Assembly: GCA_013153525.1 (NCBI GenBank) | Contig: JAADEG010000048.1 | Location: forward strand, 1 to 64,000 | Source: Thermodesulfobacteriota bacterium | Lineage (GTDB): Bacteria > Desulfobacterota > Thermodesulfobacteria > Thermodesulfobacteriales > Thermodesulfobacteriaceae | DNA: 64,000 nucleotides | Direction: 5' to 3' | Shown here: positions 1 to 9,931 of the stretch, one piece after another | Position numbering within the stretch: the stretch's first letter is position 1 | How the letters are laid out: the number at the start of each line of letters is the position of its first letter | Notes under the pieces: model-generated | Seen by the model: only the letters and a program-made list of their open reading frames with translations | What the model was told of the DNA's origin: nothing | Databases searched by the model: none | Program-made: the position numbers and the translations under genes

Positions 1-91
1 CCCGTTCCCATTCCGAACACGGTCGTTAAGCCCTCCAGGGCCGATGGTACTGGGGCGTTACCGCCCTGGGAGAGTAGGTCGGTGCCCGGGT
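1..91 (+). rRNA. rrf: 5S ribosomal RNA, 3' portion (5' end outside window)
   Basis: CCCGTTCCCATTCCGAACACGG...GATGGTACTGGGGCGTTACCGCCCTGGGAGAGTAGGTCGGTGCCCGGG is typical 5S sequence, followed by a T-run. Confidence 0.93.
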
Positions 92-129
92 CTTTTTTTA
101 TTTTTACATCATGATATTATTAAATTCGT

Positions 130-1992
130 ATGAAGTCCTTCCTAAAATTCATAACCACTATCATAGCAATCACATTTCTCGGTATATCCGTAATCCTTAC
201 GGTCTCCTATCTTTACCTTAAAGTAAGCCTTCCAAGTATATACAAACTCAAACATTACCGTCCTAAACAAACTAATGTCTTGTACGACATTCACGGAAAC
301 ATCATTGCCTTTCTTGGAACACCAAGAAGAATCTTCGTTCCTTTAAATAAAATCCCCCCTTATGTCATACACGCCTTTATTGCAGCTGAAGACGCAAATT
401 TTTACAAACACAGAGGCATTGACTTTCTCGGTTTACTCAGAGCACTCTACAAAGACATAATACACGGAAAAATCGTTCAAGGTGGTAGTACAATCACTCA
501 ACAAGTAGTAAAGTCCTTATTACTTACACCTAAAAGAACCATTAGAAGAAAAATTAAAGAAATGTTTCTTGCCTGGCAAATAGAAAAGTATCTCACCAAA
601 GATCAAATCCTTACTATATACTTAAATCACATTTACTTTGGAGAAGGAGCTTACGGAGTAGAAGCAGCAGCTCTTACTTACTTCAGTAAACATGTGTGGC
701 AACTTAACCTCAATGAGGCAGCAACCTTAGCAGGTCTTCCTCCTGCTCCAAGTAAGTACAATCCTATAGCTAATTATAAACTCGCAATAGAAAGAAGAAA
801 TTATGTTTTAAGAAGAATGGCAGAAGTTGGATACATTTCTTGGAAAACCGCAAAGAAGATTTCTGCAGAGCCAATTAAACTTAATCCAAAAAACTTTAAC
901 ATTCCTGCAGATGTTGCTTACTTCGTTGACGCAGTAAAAGAAGAGTTAAAGACTATCCTTCCGGAAGACATAATAAAAGAAGGAGGTTTAAGAATAGACA
1001 CTACATTGGACTTAGATTGGCAGAGAAAAGCTACTAAAAGGGCTGTAAAAACTCTTGAAAGTCTTTTTAAAAAACAACCCGTCCCTCAACTTGCAGCTGT
1101 TTGTATGTACAATCAAAGTGGAGGGGTTAGAGTATTAATTGGTGGTACTGATTACATGAAGTCTCCTTATAATAGAGCACTTTACGCAAAAAGACAACCA
1201 GGTTCTGCGTTTAAGCCGTTTATTTGGGCAAAGGCAATAGACGACGGATTACTTTTACCTGACTCTATAATTCCAGACGAGCCTATAGTAGTAAAAGGAG
1301 TAAACAACGGTAAGGACTGGAATCCAACTAATTACGATGGAAAGTACCTGGGTCCTTTGACTTTAAAAGAGGCTCTTGCTAAGTCAAGAAACACCGTAGC
1401 AGTTAGAATAGCTTTAATACTCGGTCTTGACAGAATAAAAGACATGCTTGACAAACTTGACCTACACTTTGACAGACCTATTAATTACAGTATAGCACTT
1501 GGAGCCTACGAGGTAACCCCTCTTGAACTTACGAGATGCTATACAATTTTCCCAAACATGGGGTACATGGTAAGACCTCATTTTATAAAAGATATATATA
1601 ATACTATCGTAGGAAAAGGAAAGTTACTCTACAAAGCAAAACCAGAATTAAAAAAGGTTATTTCACCTTACACAGCTTACATAATGAACGACTTTATGCA
1701 GGCAGTTGTAAACGAAGGTACAGGAAGATGTGCCAAGGCTTTAGGAGTACCTGTAGCAGGAAAAACAGGGACTTCTCAGAGTTATAGAGACGCTTGGTTT
1801 ATTGGTTATACTCCGTTTTATACTTGCACTGTATGGGTTGGGTATGACGAAAAGGAAAGCTTGGGTTGGGGTAAAACAGGTGGAAGAATTGCTTGTCCTG
1901 TATGGCTTAGTGTAATGTCTTCAACTAAACTCATTCCACAACAATTTCCAGTTTATGTTTCTCCAGAAGCTATTCCACCTCTTGGACAATAA
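130..1992 (+). CDS. mrcA: Penicillin-binding protein 1A (transglycosylase/transpeptidase)
   Basis: GT51 motif EDANFYKHRGID, GGSTITQQ; transpeptidase KTGTS. Confidence 0.93.
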   Translation: MKSFLKFITTIIAITFLGISVILTVSYLYLKVSLPSIYKLKHYRPKQTNVLYDIHGNIIAFLGTPRRIFVPLNKIPPYVIHAFIAAEDANFYKHRGIDFLGLLRALYKDIIHGKIVQGGSTITQQVVKSLLLTPKRTIRRKIKEMFLAWQIEKYLTKDQILTIYLNHIYFGEGAYGVEAAALTYFSKHVWQLNLNEAATLAGLPPAPSKYNPIANYKLAIERRNYVLRRMAEVGYISWKTAKKISAEPIKLNPKNFNIPADVAYFVDAVKEELKTILPEDIIKEGGLRIDTTLDLDWQRKATKRAVKTLESLFKKQPVPQLAAVCMYNQSGGVRVLIGGTDYMKSPYNRALYAKRQPGSAFKPFIWAKAIDDGLLLPDSIIPDEPIVVKGVNNGKDWNPTNYDGKYLGPLTLKEALAKSRNTVAVRIALILGLDRIKDMLDKLDLHFDRPINYSIALGAYEVTPLELTRCYTIFPNMGYMVRPHFIKDIYNTIVGKGKLLYKAKPELKKVISPYTAYIMNDFMQAVVNEGTGRCAKALGVPVAGKTGTSQSYRDAWFIGYTPFYTCTVWVGYDEKESLGWGKTGGRIACPVWLSVMSSTKLIPQQFPVYVSPEAIPPLGQ

Positions 1993-2120
1993 CAAATCTC
2001 TTGCTTTGAAATTGTTGTAAAAGTAATTTTTGCTTGACAATTTGTATGAAATCCTTAAAATTTGTTTTATAATAAAAAAGGAGTTTGTAAAAGGGAAATA
2101 AATTTGCAGGAGGTGTTGCA

Positions 2121-3449
2121 ATGGATGTAGTATGGTTGTCGAGGCTACAGTTTGCTGCAGCAGCTATGTTTCACTTTTTGTTCGTGCCTCTTACTTTGGG
2201 ACTTTCATTTTTAACTGCGATTTATCAAACACTTTGGTTAAAAACAGGAGACGAAGATTACAAAAGAGCAGCAAGATTTTGGGGAAAACTTTTTTTAATT
2301 AACTTTGGATTAGGAGTAGTTACTGGAATTACTCTTGAATTCCAATTTGGAACCAATTGGAGTGCGTATTCTCAGTATGTAGGAGACATATTTGGACCTC
2401 TTCTTGCAATAGAGGCAACGCTTGCGTTTTTTCTTGAATCAACCTTTATTGCAGTGTGGTGGTTTGGATGGAAGAAGCTAAGCCCAAAGGTAACGACAGC
2501 AGCGATATGGCTTACTGCTGTTGGATCTAACATATCTGCTCTCTGGATTCTTCTTGCAAATGGATGGATGCAACACCCAGTAGGATATGTGTTGAGGAAC
2601 GGAAGGGCAGAACTTGCAAGTTTTTGGAAGGTAGTTACTAATCCTTTTGGATGGCTTGAGTTTTTACATACAGTTCCTTCTGGTTATGTAGTAGCGGGAT
2701 TTTTTGTTCTTGGAATTTCAGCTTGTCACTTACTCAGAAAAAGAGATATTTCACTTTTTAAGAAGTCTTTTAAGGTAGCTGCTATTTGGAGTTTAGTGTG
2801 GGCATTAGTTATAGCAGTTACAGGAGACTTTCACGCTTACGAAGTTGCAAAAAATCAACCAGAAAAGCTTGCAGCAATGGAGGCTGTTTGGAAGACAGAA
2901 AAACATGTACCTTTTAGCCTTATACTCGTACCAAGTGAGTCTAAAGAGAAAAACATAGTTGACGCACTTCAGATCCCGGGACTTTTAAGTTTCCTTGCGT
3001 ATCACGACTTTAATGCAGAAATAAAAGGACTTAAAGACTTTCCAAAGGACGAAAGACCACCGGTTGCTCCTACATTTTGGAGCTTTAGATTAATGGTTCT
3101 CATAGGTTTTCTCTTGATTATTCTTGGTATATGGGCTGTAGTAAGAAGAGAAGAACCTGAAAAACATCCAGGAATGTTAAGAATACTATTTGCAAGTATG
3201 TTTTTACCTTACTTAGGATGTCAGTTTGGATGGATAGTTGCAGAAGTTGGAAGACAGCCTTGGATAGTTTATAAACTCATGAAGACATCTCAGGCAGTAT
3301 CTCCTATTTCTGCAACCCAGGTAATGATTTCTTTGCCTGCGTTTATAGTGGTATATGCAGTCCTTGGAGCTATTTGCTTTTGGCTTATAGGATATCATGC
3401 AATGAAAGGACCTGAAAAAGAAGAACCAGCAGGAGAGATAACTTATTAA
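2121..3449 (+). CDS. cydA: Cytochrome bd ubiquinol oxidase subunit I
   Basis: LSRLQFAAAAMFHFLFVPLTLGLS, GRQPW motif; good SD. Confidence 0.95.
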   Translation: MDVVWLSRLQFAAAAMFHFLFVPLTLGLSFLTAIYQTLWLKTGDEDYKRAARFWGKLFLINFGLGVVTGITLEFQFGTNWSAYSQYVGDIFGPLLAIEATLAFFLESTFIAVWWFGWKKLSPKVTTAAIWLTAVGSNISALWILLANGWMQHPVGYVLRNGRAELASFWKVVTNPFGWLEFLHTVPSGYVVAGFFVLGISACHLLRKRDISLFKKSFKVAAIWSLVWALVIAVTGDFHAYEVAKNQPEKLAAMEAVWKTEKHVPFSLILVPSESKEKNIVDALQIPGLLSFLAYHDFNAEIKGLKDFPKDERPPVAPTFWSFRLMVLIGFLLIILGIWAVVRREEPEKHPGMLRILFASMFLPYLGCQFGWIVAEVGRQPWIVYKLMKTSQAVSPISATQVMISLPAFIVVYAVLGAICFWLIGYHAMKGPEKEEPAGEITY

Positions 3450-3477
3450 GAAAACAACCTTTTAAGGAGGTGAGGCA

Positions 3478-4503
3478 ATGGAAGGCAATGCATTTCAGAT
3501 AGTTTGGTTCATACTCTGGGCGATATTGTGGACTGGATACTTCGTACTTGATGGATTTGACCTTGGAGCAGGAAGTTTAATATATGTACTTGGAAGAACG
3601 GAAGAAGATAGAAGAGCGATTTACAACAGTATTGGACCTTTTTGGGATGGAAATGAGGTCTGGCTTATAACTGCAGGAGGAGCTACTTTTGCAGCTTTTC
3701 CCAAAACATATGCAGTGATGTTCAGTGCTTTTTATTCTGCACTTTTACTTCTTTTGTTCTGTTTGATTATAAGGGGAGTTGCTGTAGAGTATAGAAACAA
3801 ATTTGACTCTAAGGCATGGAAGACTTTGTGGGATGTTGGATTTTTCTTGGGAAGCGTTTTGCCAGCATTTTTACTTGGGGTAGCATTTGCAAACATTTTT
3901 GAAGGAATACCTATAGACAAAAACGGAATATATCACGGAAGTTTCTGGACTTTATTACATCCTTATTCTATTATAGCAGGTGTATTTTTTGTGATTTGTT
4001 TTGCAATGCACGGAGCTAACTGGATTGCTTTTAGAACAGAGGGAGAGCTTTCTGAAAGAGCAGGAAGCGTGGCAAGAAAACTTTGGGGTTTAAGTGTAGT
4101 TCTTGCAGCAATTTTCTTCCTTGCATCCTACTTATCTACTAATCTTTGGGACAATTATGCAAGGCACTTAGGTCTTCTCGTTTTTCCAGCAATAGCTGTA
4201 ATTGGATTTTTCGTAGTACCTGGTGGACTCGTTACTAAAAATTATTTAATGGCTTGGATAGGTTCTTGCTTAGTTATACTTGGATTTTCTGCTTGGGCAT
4301 TTGCAGGACTCTTTCCAAACATGCTTCCTTCTTCTCTTAATCCAGCGTGGAGTCTCACCTGTTTTAACAGCTCTTCAAGCTTGTTAACCTTAGAAATCAT
4401 GACTGCAGTGGCTCTTATATTCGTTCCAATTATGCTTGGTTATACATTTTGGGCATATAAAATCTTTGCGTTTAACAAAAAGTCTTCTCAACCAGCTCAA
4501 TAG
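3478..4503 (+). CDS. cydB: Cytochrome bd ubiquinol oxidase subunit II
   Basis: YFVLDGFDLGAG, GPFWDGNEVWLITAGGATFAAFP. Confidence 0.95.
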   Translation: MEGNAFQIVWFILWAILWTGYFVLDGFDLGAGSLIYVLGRTEEDRRAIYNSIGPFWDGNEVWLITAGGATFAAFPKTYAVMFSAFYSALLLLLFCLIIRGVAVEYRNKFDSKAWKTLWDVGFFLGSVLPAFLLGVAFANIFEGIPIDKNGIYHGSFWTLLHPYSIIAGVFFVICFAMHGANWIAFRTEGELSERAGSVARKLWGLSVVLAAIFFLASYLSTNLWDNYARHLGLLVFPAIAVIGFFVVPGGLVTKNYLMAWIGSCLVILGFSAWAFAGLFPNMLPSSLNPAWSLTCFNSSSSLLTLEIMTAVALIFVPIMLGYTFWAYKIFAFNKKSSQPAQ

Positions 4504-4535
4504 GTTTCAAGAAGTAAAAAATACGACTCGTGAAT

Positions 4536-4563
4536 AGAATCCGGGGAATTTTCCCCGGATTCT
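4536..4563 (+). terminator. Strong stem-loop after cydB
   Basis: AGAATCCGGGGAATTTTCCCCGGATTCT inverted repeat followed by T-rich sequence. Confidence 0.8.
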
Positions 4564-4736
4564 AATTTTCTTTAAAAAAGTCCTTTTATTGATGCTTTTT
4601 GCGAATTTTTTTAAGTTTCTTTTAAAATTTAATCATAACTAAGTCTTGCCTTTTTTGAAATTTTTATGTATAAATTATGATGTTTTAAGAGATTTTACGA
4701 GTTTCTTAAAACTTCTATAGGGGAGGGGGAGTAAAA

Positions 4737-6152
4737 ATGTCAGTAAAAGCCAGAATTTATTTGTTATATATTTTTATAATTTTGTTTTTCGTAATACCAA
4801 TTGCATATGGATATTACGAAGTTAAAACTAAGTCTCTTTTACTTGGAGTGTGGATAGCAAGTGGAATAGGAGGTATATTAACGGCTTTAATTATTGGAGG
4901 TTCAATTATAAGTAGTCTTAAAAACATTTCAAGCAAATTAGAAACAGCTTTAAAAAAGGTAAGAGAGGGTGAGTTAAAGTTAATTTCAGAGAAAGAAGTA
5001 GTTCAAGAAGTAGCATCTGTAATAAAAGTTTTTAACGAGTGGTTAGAGGACTTTAAAAGGTGTCTTGAGGGTGTGGACGAGGTTGCCACTTCTTTAATAT
5101 CTTGTAGTCAGGACCTTGGTAAGGTTACTAAGCAGTTTAGTACGGGTATTGAGATGTGGGGAGAAAAGGCGTCTCAAATAGCGTCTGCAGCAGAAGAGAT
5201 GAGTGCAACTGTCGTAGATATTGCTAAAAATACGAATAACATTCTTGAAGAAAGCATAGCAACTGCAGAAGTAGCAAAACAAGGAGAAGAAATTACAGTT
5301 AAAACTGCTGAAGAAATTAAGAGTATAGAGAGCACTATGGAAAATCTTCAACAGATAATGTTAGCATTAGACGAAAAGTCAAGGCAAATAGAAAATGTAA
5401 TTACTTTTATTAAGGATGTAGCAGAGCAGACAAATCTTCTTGCTTTAAACGCAACTATTGAAGCAGCAAGGGCTGGTGAACACGGAAAGAGTTTTTCTGT
5501 AGTAGCTGCAGAAATAAGAAAACTTGCTGAAAGGACGAACAAGTCAACAGAAGAGATTGCTCAAGTAATAAAAGAAATTCAAGGAGTGGTTTTACAAGTA
5601 AAAAAAGAGGTAGAAAGTGGAAATAAAAAAGTAGAAGAAGGAGTAAAACTTTCTTCAGAGGCGTCAGAACTTTTAAATGAGATTTCAGGAAAAGCAGAAA
5701 AACTTCAAGACATGATTCAATCCATAGCTGGAGCTACTGAAGAAATGGCAAAGGTTTCTGAACAAATTGCAAAAGACATACACGATGTAGCAATGTCTTC
5801 TAAAGAACTAAAGACAGGAATTGAAGAAACAATGACAACTACCGAAACCTTAAGCAGACTAAGCAAGAGGCTTAAAGACATAGTAAATTCAGTCAAAAAG
5901 GTTAAGGCTGGGCAAGAGTGCCCAAATGTTAAAAAATGTCCTTTCTTTCACGGAATGCTTGAAAAAATGCCTGCAACTGCTGAAATCCTTAAAGAAGAGT
6001 ACTGTCTTGGAAAAGGAAGACCATACACCGAGTGTGCAAGATACATGGTTGCAAGTACACTTGGTAAACAATTTGTTCCTAAGGATCTATTTCCAAATCA
6101 ACAGGAAAGAGCCCGTAAGATTATAGAAGAACACAGAAAAAAACAACAATAG
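4737..6152 (+). CDS. Methyl-accepting chemotaxis protein with C-terminal Cys-rich domain
   Basis: MCP hairpin [38 protein letters not shown]; two N-terminal TM helices; C-terminal [12 protein letters not shown]...[17 protein letters not shown]. Confidence 0.92.
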   Translation: MSVKARIYLLYIFIILFFVIPIAYGYYEVKTKSLLLGVWIASGIGGILTALIIGGSIISSLKNISSKLETALKKVREGELKLISEKEVVQEVASVIKVFNEWLEDFKRCLEGVDEVATSLISCSQDLGKVTKQFSTGIEMWGEKASQIASAAEEMSATVVDIAKNTNNILEESIATAEVAKQGEEITVKTAEEIKSIESTMENLQQIMLALDEKSRQIENVITFIKDVAEQTNLLALNATIEAARAGEHGKSFSVVAAEIRKLAERTNKSTEEIAQVIKEIQGVVLQVKKEVESGNKKVEEGVKLSSEASELLNEISGKAEKLQDMIQSIAGATEEMAKVSEQIAKDIHDVAMSSKELKTGIEETMTTTETLSRLSKRLKDIVNSVKKVKAGQECPNVKKCPFFHGMLEKMPATAEILKEEYCLGKGRPYTECARYMVASTLGKQFVPKDLFPNQQERARKIIEEHRKKQQ

Positions 6153-6163
6153 CTTAAGTTTTG

Positions 6164-6192
6164 TTGACAGCTATAAAGTTGTGTGCTATAAA
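6164..6192 (+). promoter_or_regulatory. Predicted sigma70 promoter of ctpA
   Basis: TTGACA - 17 nt - TATAAA upstream of the ORF at 6223. Confidence 0.65.
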
Positions 6193-6222
6193 TGTTTTTT
6201 ATAAAACTTCAAAGGGGGTTTT

Positions 6223-7512
6223 ATGAAAGTAAGAAAGTACAATAAAGGTTTAGGTTTTCTCGTAGGAATCTTAGTTGTTTCTCTCGTGTTAAATGCGTTT
6301 TTTTTAGGTTCTGCTTTTTCTAAAATTTCAAAAAAGAAAGAAACTCAAGAAAGTATATACAAGTATCTTAAACTTTTTTCAGAGGTGTTACAACTCATTC
6401 AAGAAGATTATGTTCAACCCGTAAAGCCTAAAAAACTTATTTACGGTGCAATAAATGGAATGTTAAACACCCTTGACCCTTATTCTACTCTTTTAACTCC
6501 TGACGAATACAAAGAACTTGAGATAGAAACAAAAGGAAGTTTTACAGGAATTGGAATAGAAATTACTATAAGAGACGGGATTCTTACTGTAGTAGCTCCT
6601 ATTGAAGATACTCCAGCGTGGAGAGCAGGAATAAAACCAGGAGACAAGATTTTAAAAATTAATGGCAAATCTACGAAAGGAATGTCTTTAATGGATGCTG
6701 TTAAACTCTTAAGAGGACCAAAAGGTACTAAAGTCACTATTACTATATTAAGAAACGACAAAGACATAAAGGTGATCACCCTTACGAGAGATGTTATTCC
6801 TATAAAAAGCGTTAAGTACAAAATGATAGCTCCTGGATACGCTTATGTAAGAATTACGAGTTTTCAAGAGAGCACTCCTAAGGAATTAAGGAAAGCCCTT
6901 AATGCATTAGAAAGAAAGCACAAAATAAAAGGGCTCGTACTTGACTTAAGGTACAATCCTGGTGGTCTTTTGACTTCAGCTATTAAAGTAGCTGACGAGT
7001 TTTTAAACAAAGGAATAATAGTAAGTGTAAAAGGAAGAGAAAAAGAAAGTAAGATGGTTTTTAGAGCACATCCTAATCCACCAGGTCATAAGCATCACTA
7101 TCCTATAGTTATTATTATAAATCGTGGTACTGCTTCAGCAGCAGAAATTTTAACTGGAGCGTTAAAAGATAACAAAAGAGCTATAGTCGTTGGAGAAAAA
7201 AGTTTTGGTAAGGGAAGAGTTCAATCAGTAATACCCTTGGGTGAAGGATACGCAGTAAAACTTACGACTGCGTTTTACTACACTCCAAGTGGAGTGTGTA
7301 TTGACAAGATAGGTATTAAACCAGACATACAAGTACCAGACCTTGACCTTAAAAAGGCTCTTTCTGCAGAAAACGGAACTCTTGAAAACAAAAAAGGAAA
7401 ATTTCCTTTAAATCCGTTTAAAATTTGGTCAAATCCAAAAAGAGACTTACAATTAAAAGTTGCTTTATCCGTATTAAAAAGCGTAAAGGAGATTTCAAGG
7501 CTACACTATTAA
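6223..7512 (+). CDS. ctpA: S41 family C-terminal processing peptidase (PDZ)
   Basis: PDZ domain, DLRYNPGG, NRGTASAAEI, GEKSFGKGRVQ. Confidence 0.95.
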   Translation: MKVRKYNKGLGFLVGILVVSLVLNAFFLGSAFSKISKKKETQESIYKYLKLFSEVLQLIQEDYVQPVKPKKLIYGAINGMLNTLDPYSTLLTPDEYKELEIETKGSFTGIGIEITIRDGILTVVAPIEDTPAWRAGIKPGDKILKINGKSTKGMSLMDAVKLLRGPKGTKVTITILRNDKDIKVITLTRDVIPIKSVKYKMIAPGYAYVRITSFQESTPKELRKALNALERKHKIKGLVLDLRYNPGGLLTSAIKVADEFLNKGIIVSVKGREKESKMVFRAHPNPPGHKHHYPIVIIINRGTASAAEILTGALKDNKRAIVVGEKSFGKGRVQSVIPLGEGYAVKLTTAFYYTPSGVCIDKIGIKPDIQVPDLDLKKALSAENGTLENKKGKFPLNPFKIWSNPKRDLQLKVALSVLKSVKEISRLHY

Positions 7513-7524
7513 GGCTTAACACGG

Positions 7525-8160
7525 ATGTTTGACTTAAAGGTATTAATTTTTCTCACTCCTCCTTTATTGCTTGCGCTTACGGTCCATGAATTTTCTCATG
7601 GACTTGCTGCATACATGCTTGGAGATCCCACTCCAAAACTTGCAGGAAGGCTCAGTTTAAATCCCTTAAAACACCTTGATCCTCTTGGAACTATCGCTCT
7701 TTTTATCACCCAAGCAATTGGATGGGCAAAACCCGTTCCAATAAATCCAATGAACTTTAAAAATCCTTGGAGAGACATGGCTATAGTCTCAGTTGCAGGA
7801 CCTCTTTCCAATCTTGTTCTTGCCTTTATTTTTGGTTTTTTCTTTAACATCTTTGACTCGTTAAAAATTATAATAGGTAGTCTTGAAATATCTGCTCCTC
7901 TTGCACTAATGTGTTATCTTGGAGTAAAAATTAACATTGGATTAGGAGTTTTTAATCTTTTGCCTATTCCTCCTCTTGACGGAAGTAAGATTCTCGTAAA
8001 GTTTTTGCCTCCCTCTTTAAGAGCAGATTATCTTAAGTTTGAGCTTATAGGATTTCTCGTAATAATTCTACTTGCTGTTACAGGTCTTTTGTCAGTCATT
8101 ATTTATCCTGTTATTTCTACTCTTTCAAACATAGTATTTACTTTAACTAAAGTCTTTTAA
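7525..8160 (+). CDS. Site-2 protease family (M50) membrane metalloprotease
   Basis: HEFSHG (HExxH) and NLLPIPPLDGSKIL motif. Confidence 0.92.
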   Translation: MFDLKVLIFLTPPLLLALTVHEFSHGLAAYMLGDPTPKLAGRLSLNPLKHLDPLGTIALFITQAIGWAKPVPINPMNFKNPWRDMAIVSVAGPLSNLVLAFIFGFFFNIFDSLKIIIGSLEISAPLALMCYLGVKINIGLGVFNLLPIPPLDGSKILVKFLPPSLRADYLKFELIGFLVIILLAVTGLLSVIIYPVISTLSNIVFTLTKVF

Positions 8161-8206
8161 ACTTCTTTAAGTTTACAAAATCAAAAGAATGATTAAAATT
8201 TAAAGT

Positions 8207-9931
8207 ATGAAAAATAAGCAGGTTGCAGACATATTTAACAAGGTCGCTGCACTACTTGAAATAAAAGGAGAAAATCCTTACAGAGTAAGGGCTTATCAAA
8301 GAGCTGCTCAGGTTATAGAGGCTCTTACCACGGATGTTGAAGAGCTTGCAAAACAAGGAAGACTTTCAAAACTACCTGGTATAGGTGCAGATCTCGCTCA
8401 AAAAATAAAGGAAATCCTGAGAACAGGAACTTTGTCTCTTTACGAAGAACTTAAAAAAGAGGTGCCTCCTCACCTCCTTACCTTTCTTGAAATTCCAGGG
8501 CTTGGACCAAAAAAAGTAAAAGCCATATACGAAAAACTCGGAATAACCTCTATAGAAGAACTTGAAGAGGCTTGTAAAAAACACAAAATCGCAAAACTTC
8601 CTGGTTTTGGATGGAAAACAGAACAAAACATACTAAAAGGAATAAAACTTTTTAGAGAAAAAACAGGTAGAAAACCACTTGGAGAGATTTTACCACTTGC
8701 AGAAGAGGTCGTCAGGATTTTAACTGAGACATCACCTGTTGAACAAATAGCAATAGCAGGTAGTCTTAGAAGAAGAAAAGAGACAGTAAAAGACATAGAC
8801 ATCCTTATTACTTCTACGAGACCACACGATGTCATGAAGCGAATCGTTGAGCTTGAATTCGTTGAAGAGGTTATAGCCTTTGGAGAAACTAAGACGAGTG
8901 TAAGACTTAGACCAGGGATTCAGATGGATGTAAGGGTGGTTGAACCTGACAGTTGGGGAGCAGCTCTTGCATACTTTACTGGTTCTAAGGCTCACAACAT
9001 AAGGGTAAGAGAACTCGCTCTTGAAAAAGGCTTGAAAATAAACGAATACGGAGTTTTTAAAGGTGACAAAAAAATAGCTGGAAAAACAGAAGAAGAGGTT
9101 TACGAAGCTGTTGGACTTCCTTTTATTCCTCCAGAATTAAGAGAGGACAGGGGAGAAATAGAGGCTGGTTTGAAAGGCGAGCTTCCAAAGCTCGTAGAAT
9201 ACGACGAAATAAAAGGTGACGGACATGTTCATTCTAAGTACAGTGACGGAACTGCAAGCCTTGAAGAGATTATGCAAAAGGCAGAAGCACTTGGTTTGTC
9301 TTGGGTTGCGGTGTGTGATCACTCTCAAAGCTTAAAAGTAGCTGGTGGAGTTCCAATAAAAGACCTCTTTGAAAAAAAGAGAAGAATAGAAGAATTAAAC
9401 AAAAGATCAAAAAGGGTTAAGCTTATTTTTGGTTCAGAGGTGGATATTTTGTCTGACGGAAGTCTTGACTATCCTGACGATGTGCTAAAAGAAATAGAAT
9501 TCGTAATTGCAGCGATACACACAGGATTTCAGCAATCAGAAGAACAAATAACTAACAGAATACTTTCGGCTTTGAGGCATCCTTTTGTTCACGCTATTGC
9601 TCATCCAACTGGAAGAGTTATAGGAGAAAGAGATGCTTACGAATTAAACCTGACCAAGATATTTGAAGAGGCTAAAAAGTACGGAAAAGCTCTTGAAATA
9701 AACGCTTATTACAAGAGGCTTGACCTTAACGACATTAACGCAAGAGCAGCAAAGGAAAGAGGAATTCCTCTTATAATAGGTACGGATACCCACTTTATAG
9801 ATCAACTTGAATACATTGGTTTTGGAGTAGCAGTTGCAAGAAGAGCCTGGTGTGAGGCAAAAGACATATTAAACACCCTTAATTACGAAGAATTTAAAGC
9901 CTGGTTGGAAAAGGTAAGAAATCAAAGTTGA
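8207..9931 (+). CDS. polX: DNA polymerase/3'-5' exonuclease PolX (HhH, Pol beta, PHP)
   Basis: IAGSLRRRKETVKDIDILI; PHP domain GDGHVHSKYSDGTASLEE. Confidence 0.94.
   Translation: MKNKQVADIFNKVAALLEIKGENPYRVRAYQRAAQVIEALTTDVEELAKQGRLSKLPGIGADLAQKIKEILRTGTLSLYEELKKEVPPHLLTFLEIPGLGPKKVKAIYEKLGITSIEELEEACKKHKIAKLPGFGWKTEQNILKGIKLFREKTGRKPLGEILPLAEEVVRILTETSPVEQIAIAGSLRRRKETVKDIDILITSTRPHDVMKRIVELEFVEEVIAFGETKTSVRLRPGIQMDVRVVEPDSWGAALAYFTGSKAHNIRVRELALEKGLKINEYGVFKGDKKIAGKTEEEVYEAVGLPFIPPELREDRGEIEAGLKGELPKLVEYDEIKGDGHVHSKYSDGTASLEEIMQKAEALGLSWVAVCDHSQSLKVAGGVPIKDLFEKKRRIEELNKRSKRVKLIFGSEVDILSDGSLDYPDDVLKEIEFVIAAIHTGFQQSEEQITNRILSALRHPFVHAIAHPTGRVIGERDAYELNLTKIFEEAKKYGKALEINAYYKRLDLNDINARAAKERGIPLIIGTDTHFIDQLEYIGFGVAVARRAWCEAKDILNTLNYEEFKAWLEKVRNQS

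Noticed and set aside
4536-4563. Perfect palindrome after cydB as a regulatory operator
   Set aside because: GC-rich stem right after a stop codon and followed by T-rich sequence; a terminator is simpler.
5926-6126. 66-aa plus-strand ORF in another frame of the MCP Cys region
   Set aside because: Overlaps the in-frame Cys domain; no SD or independent support.
8372-9328. Several minus-strand ORFs within polX (84, 121, 87, 63 aa)
   Set aside because: Fully nested antisense to a confidently coding gene, no SD or family signature.
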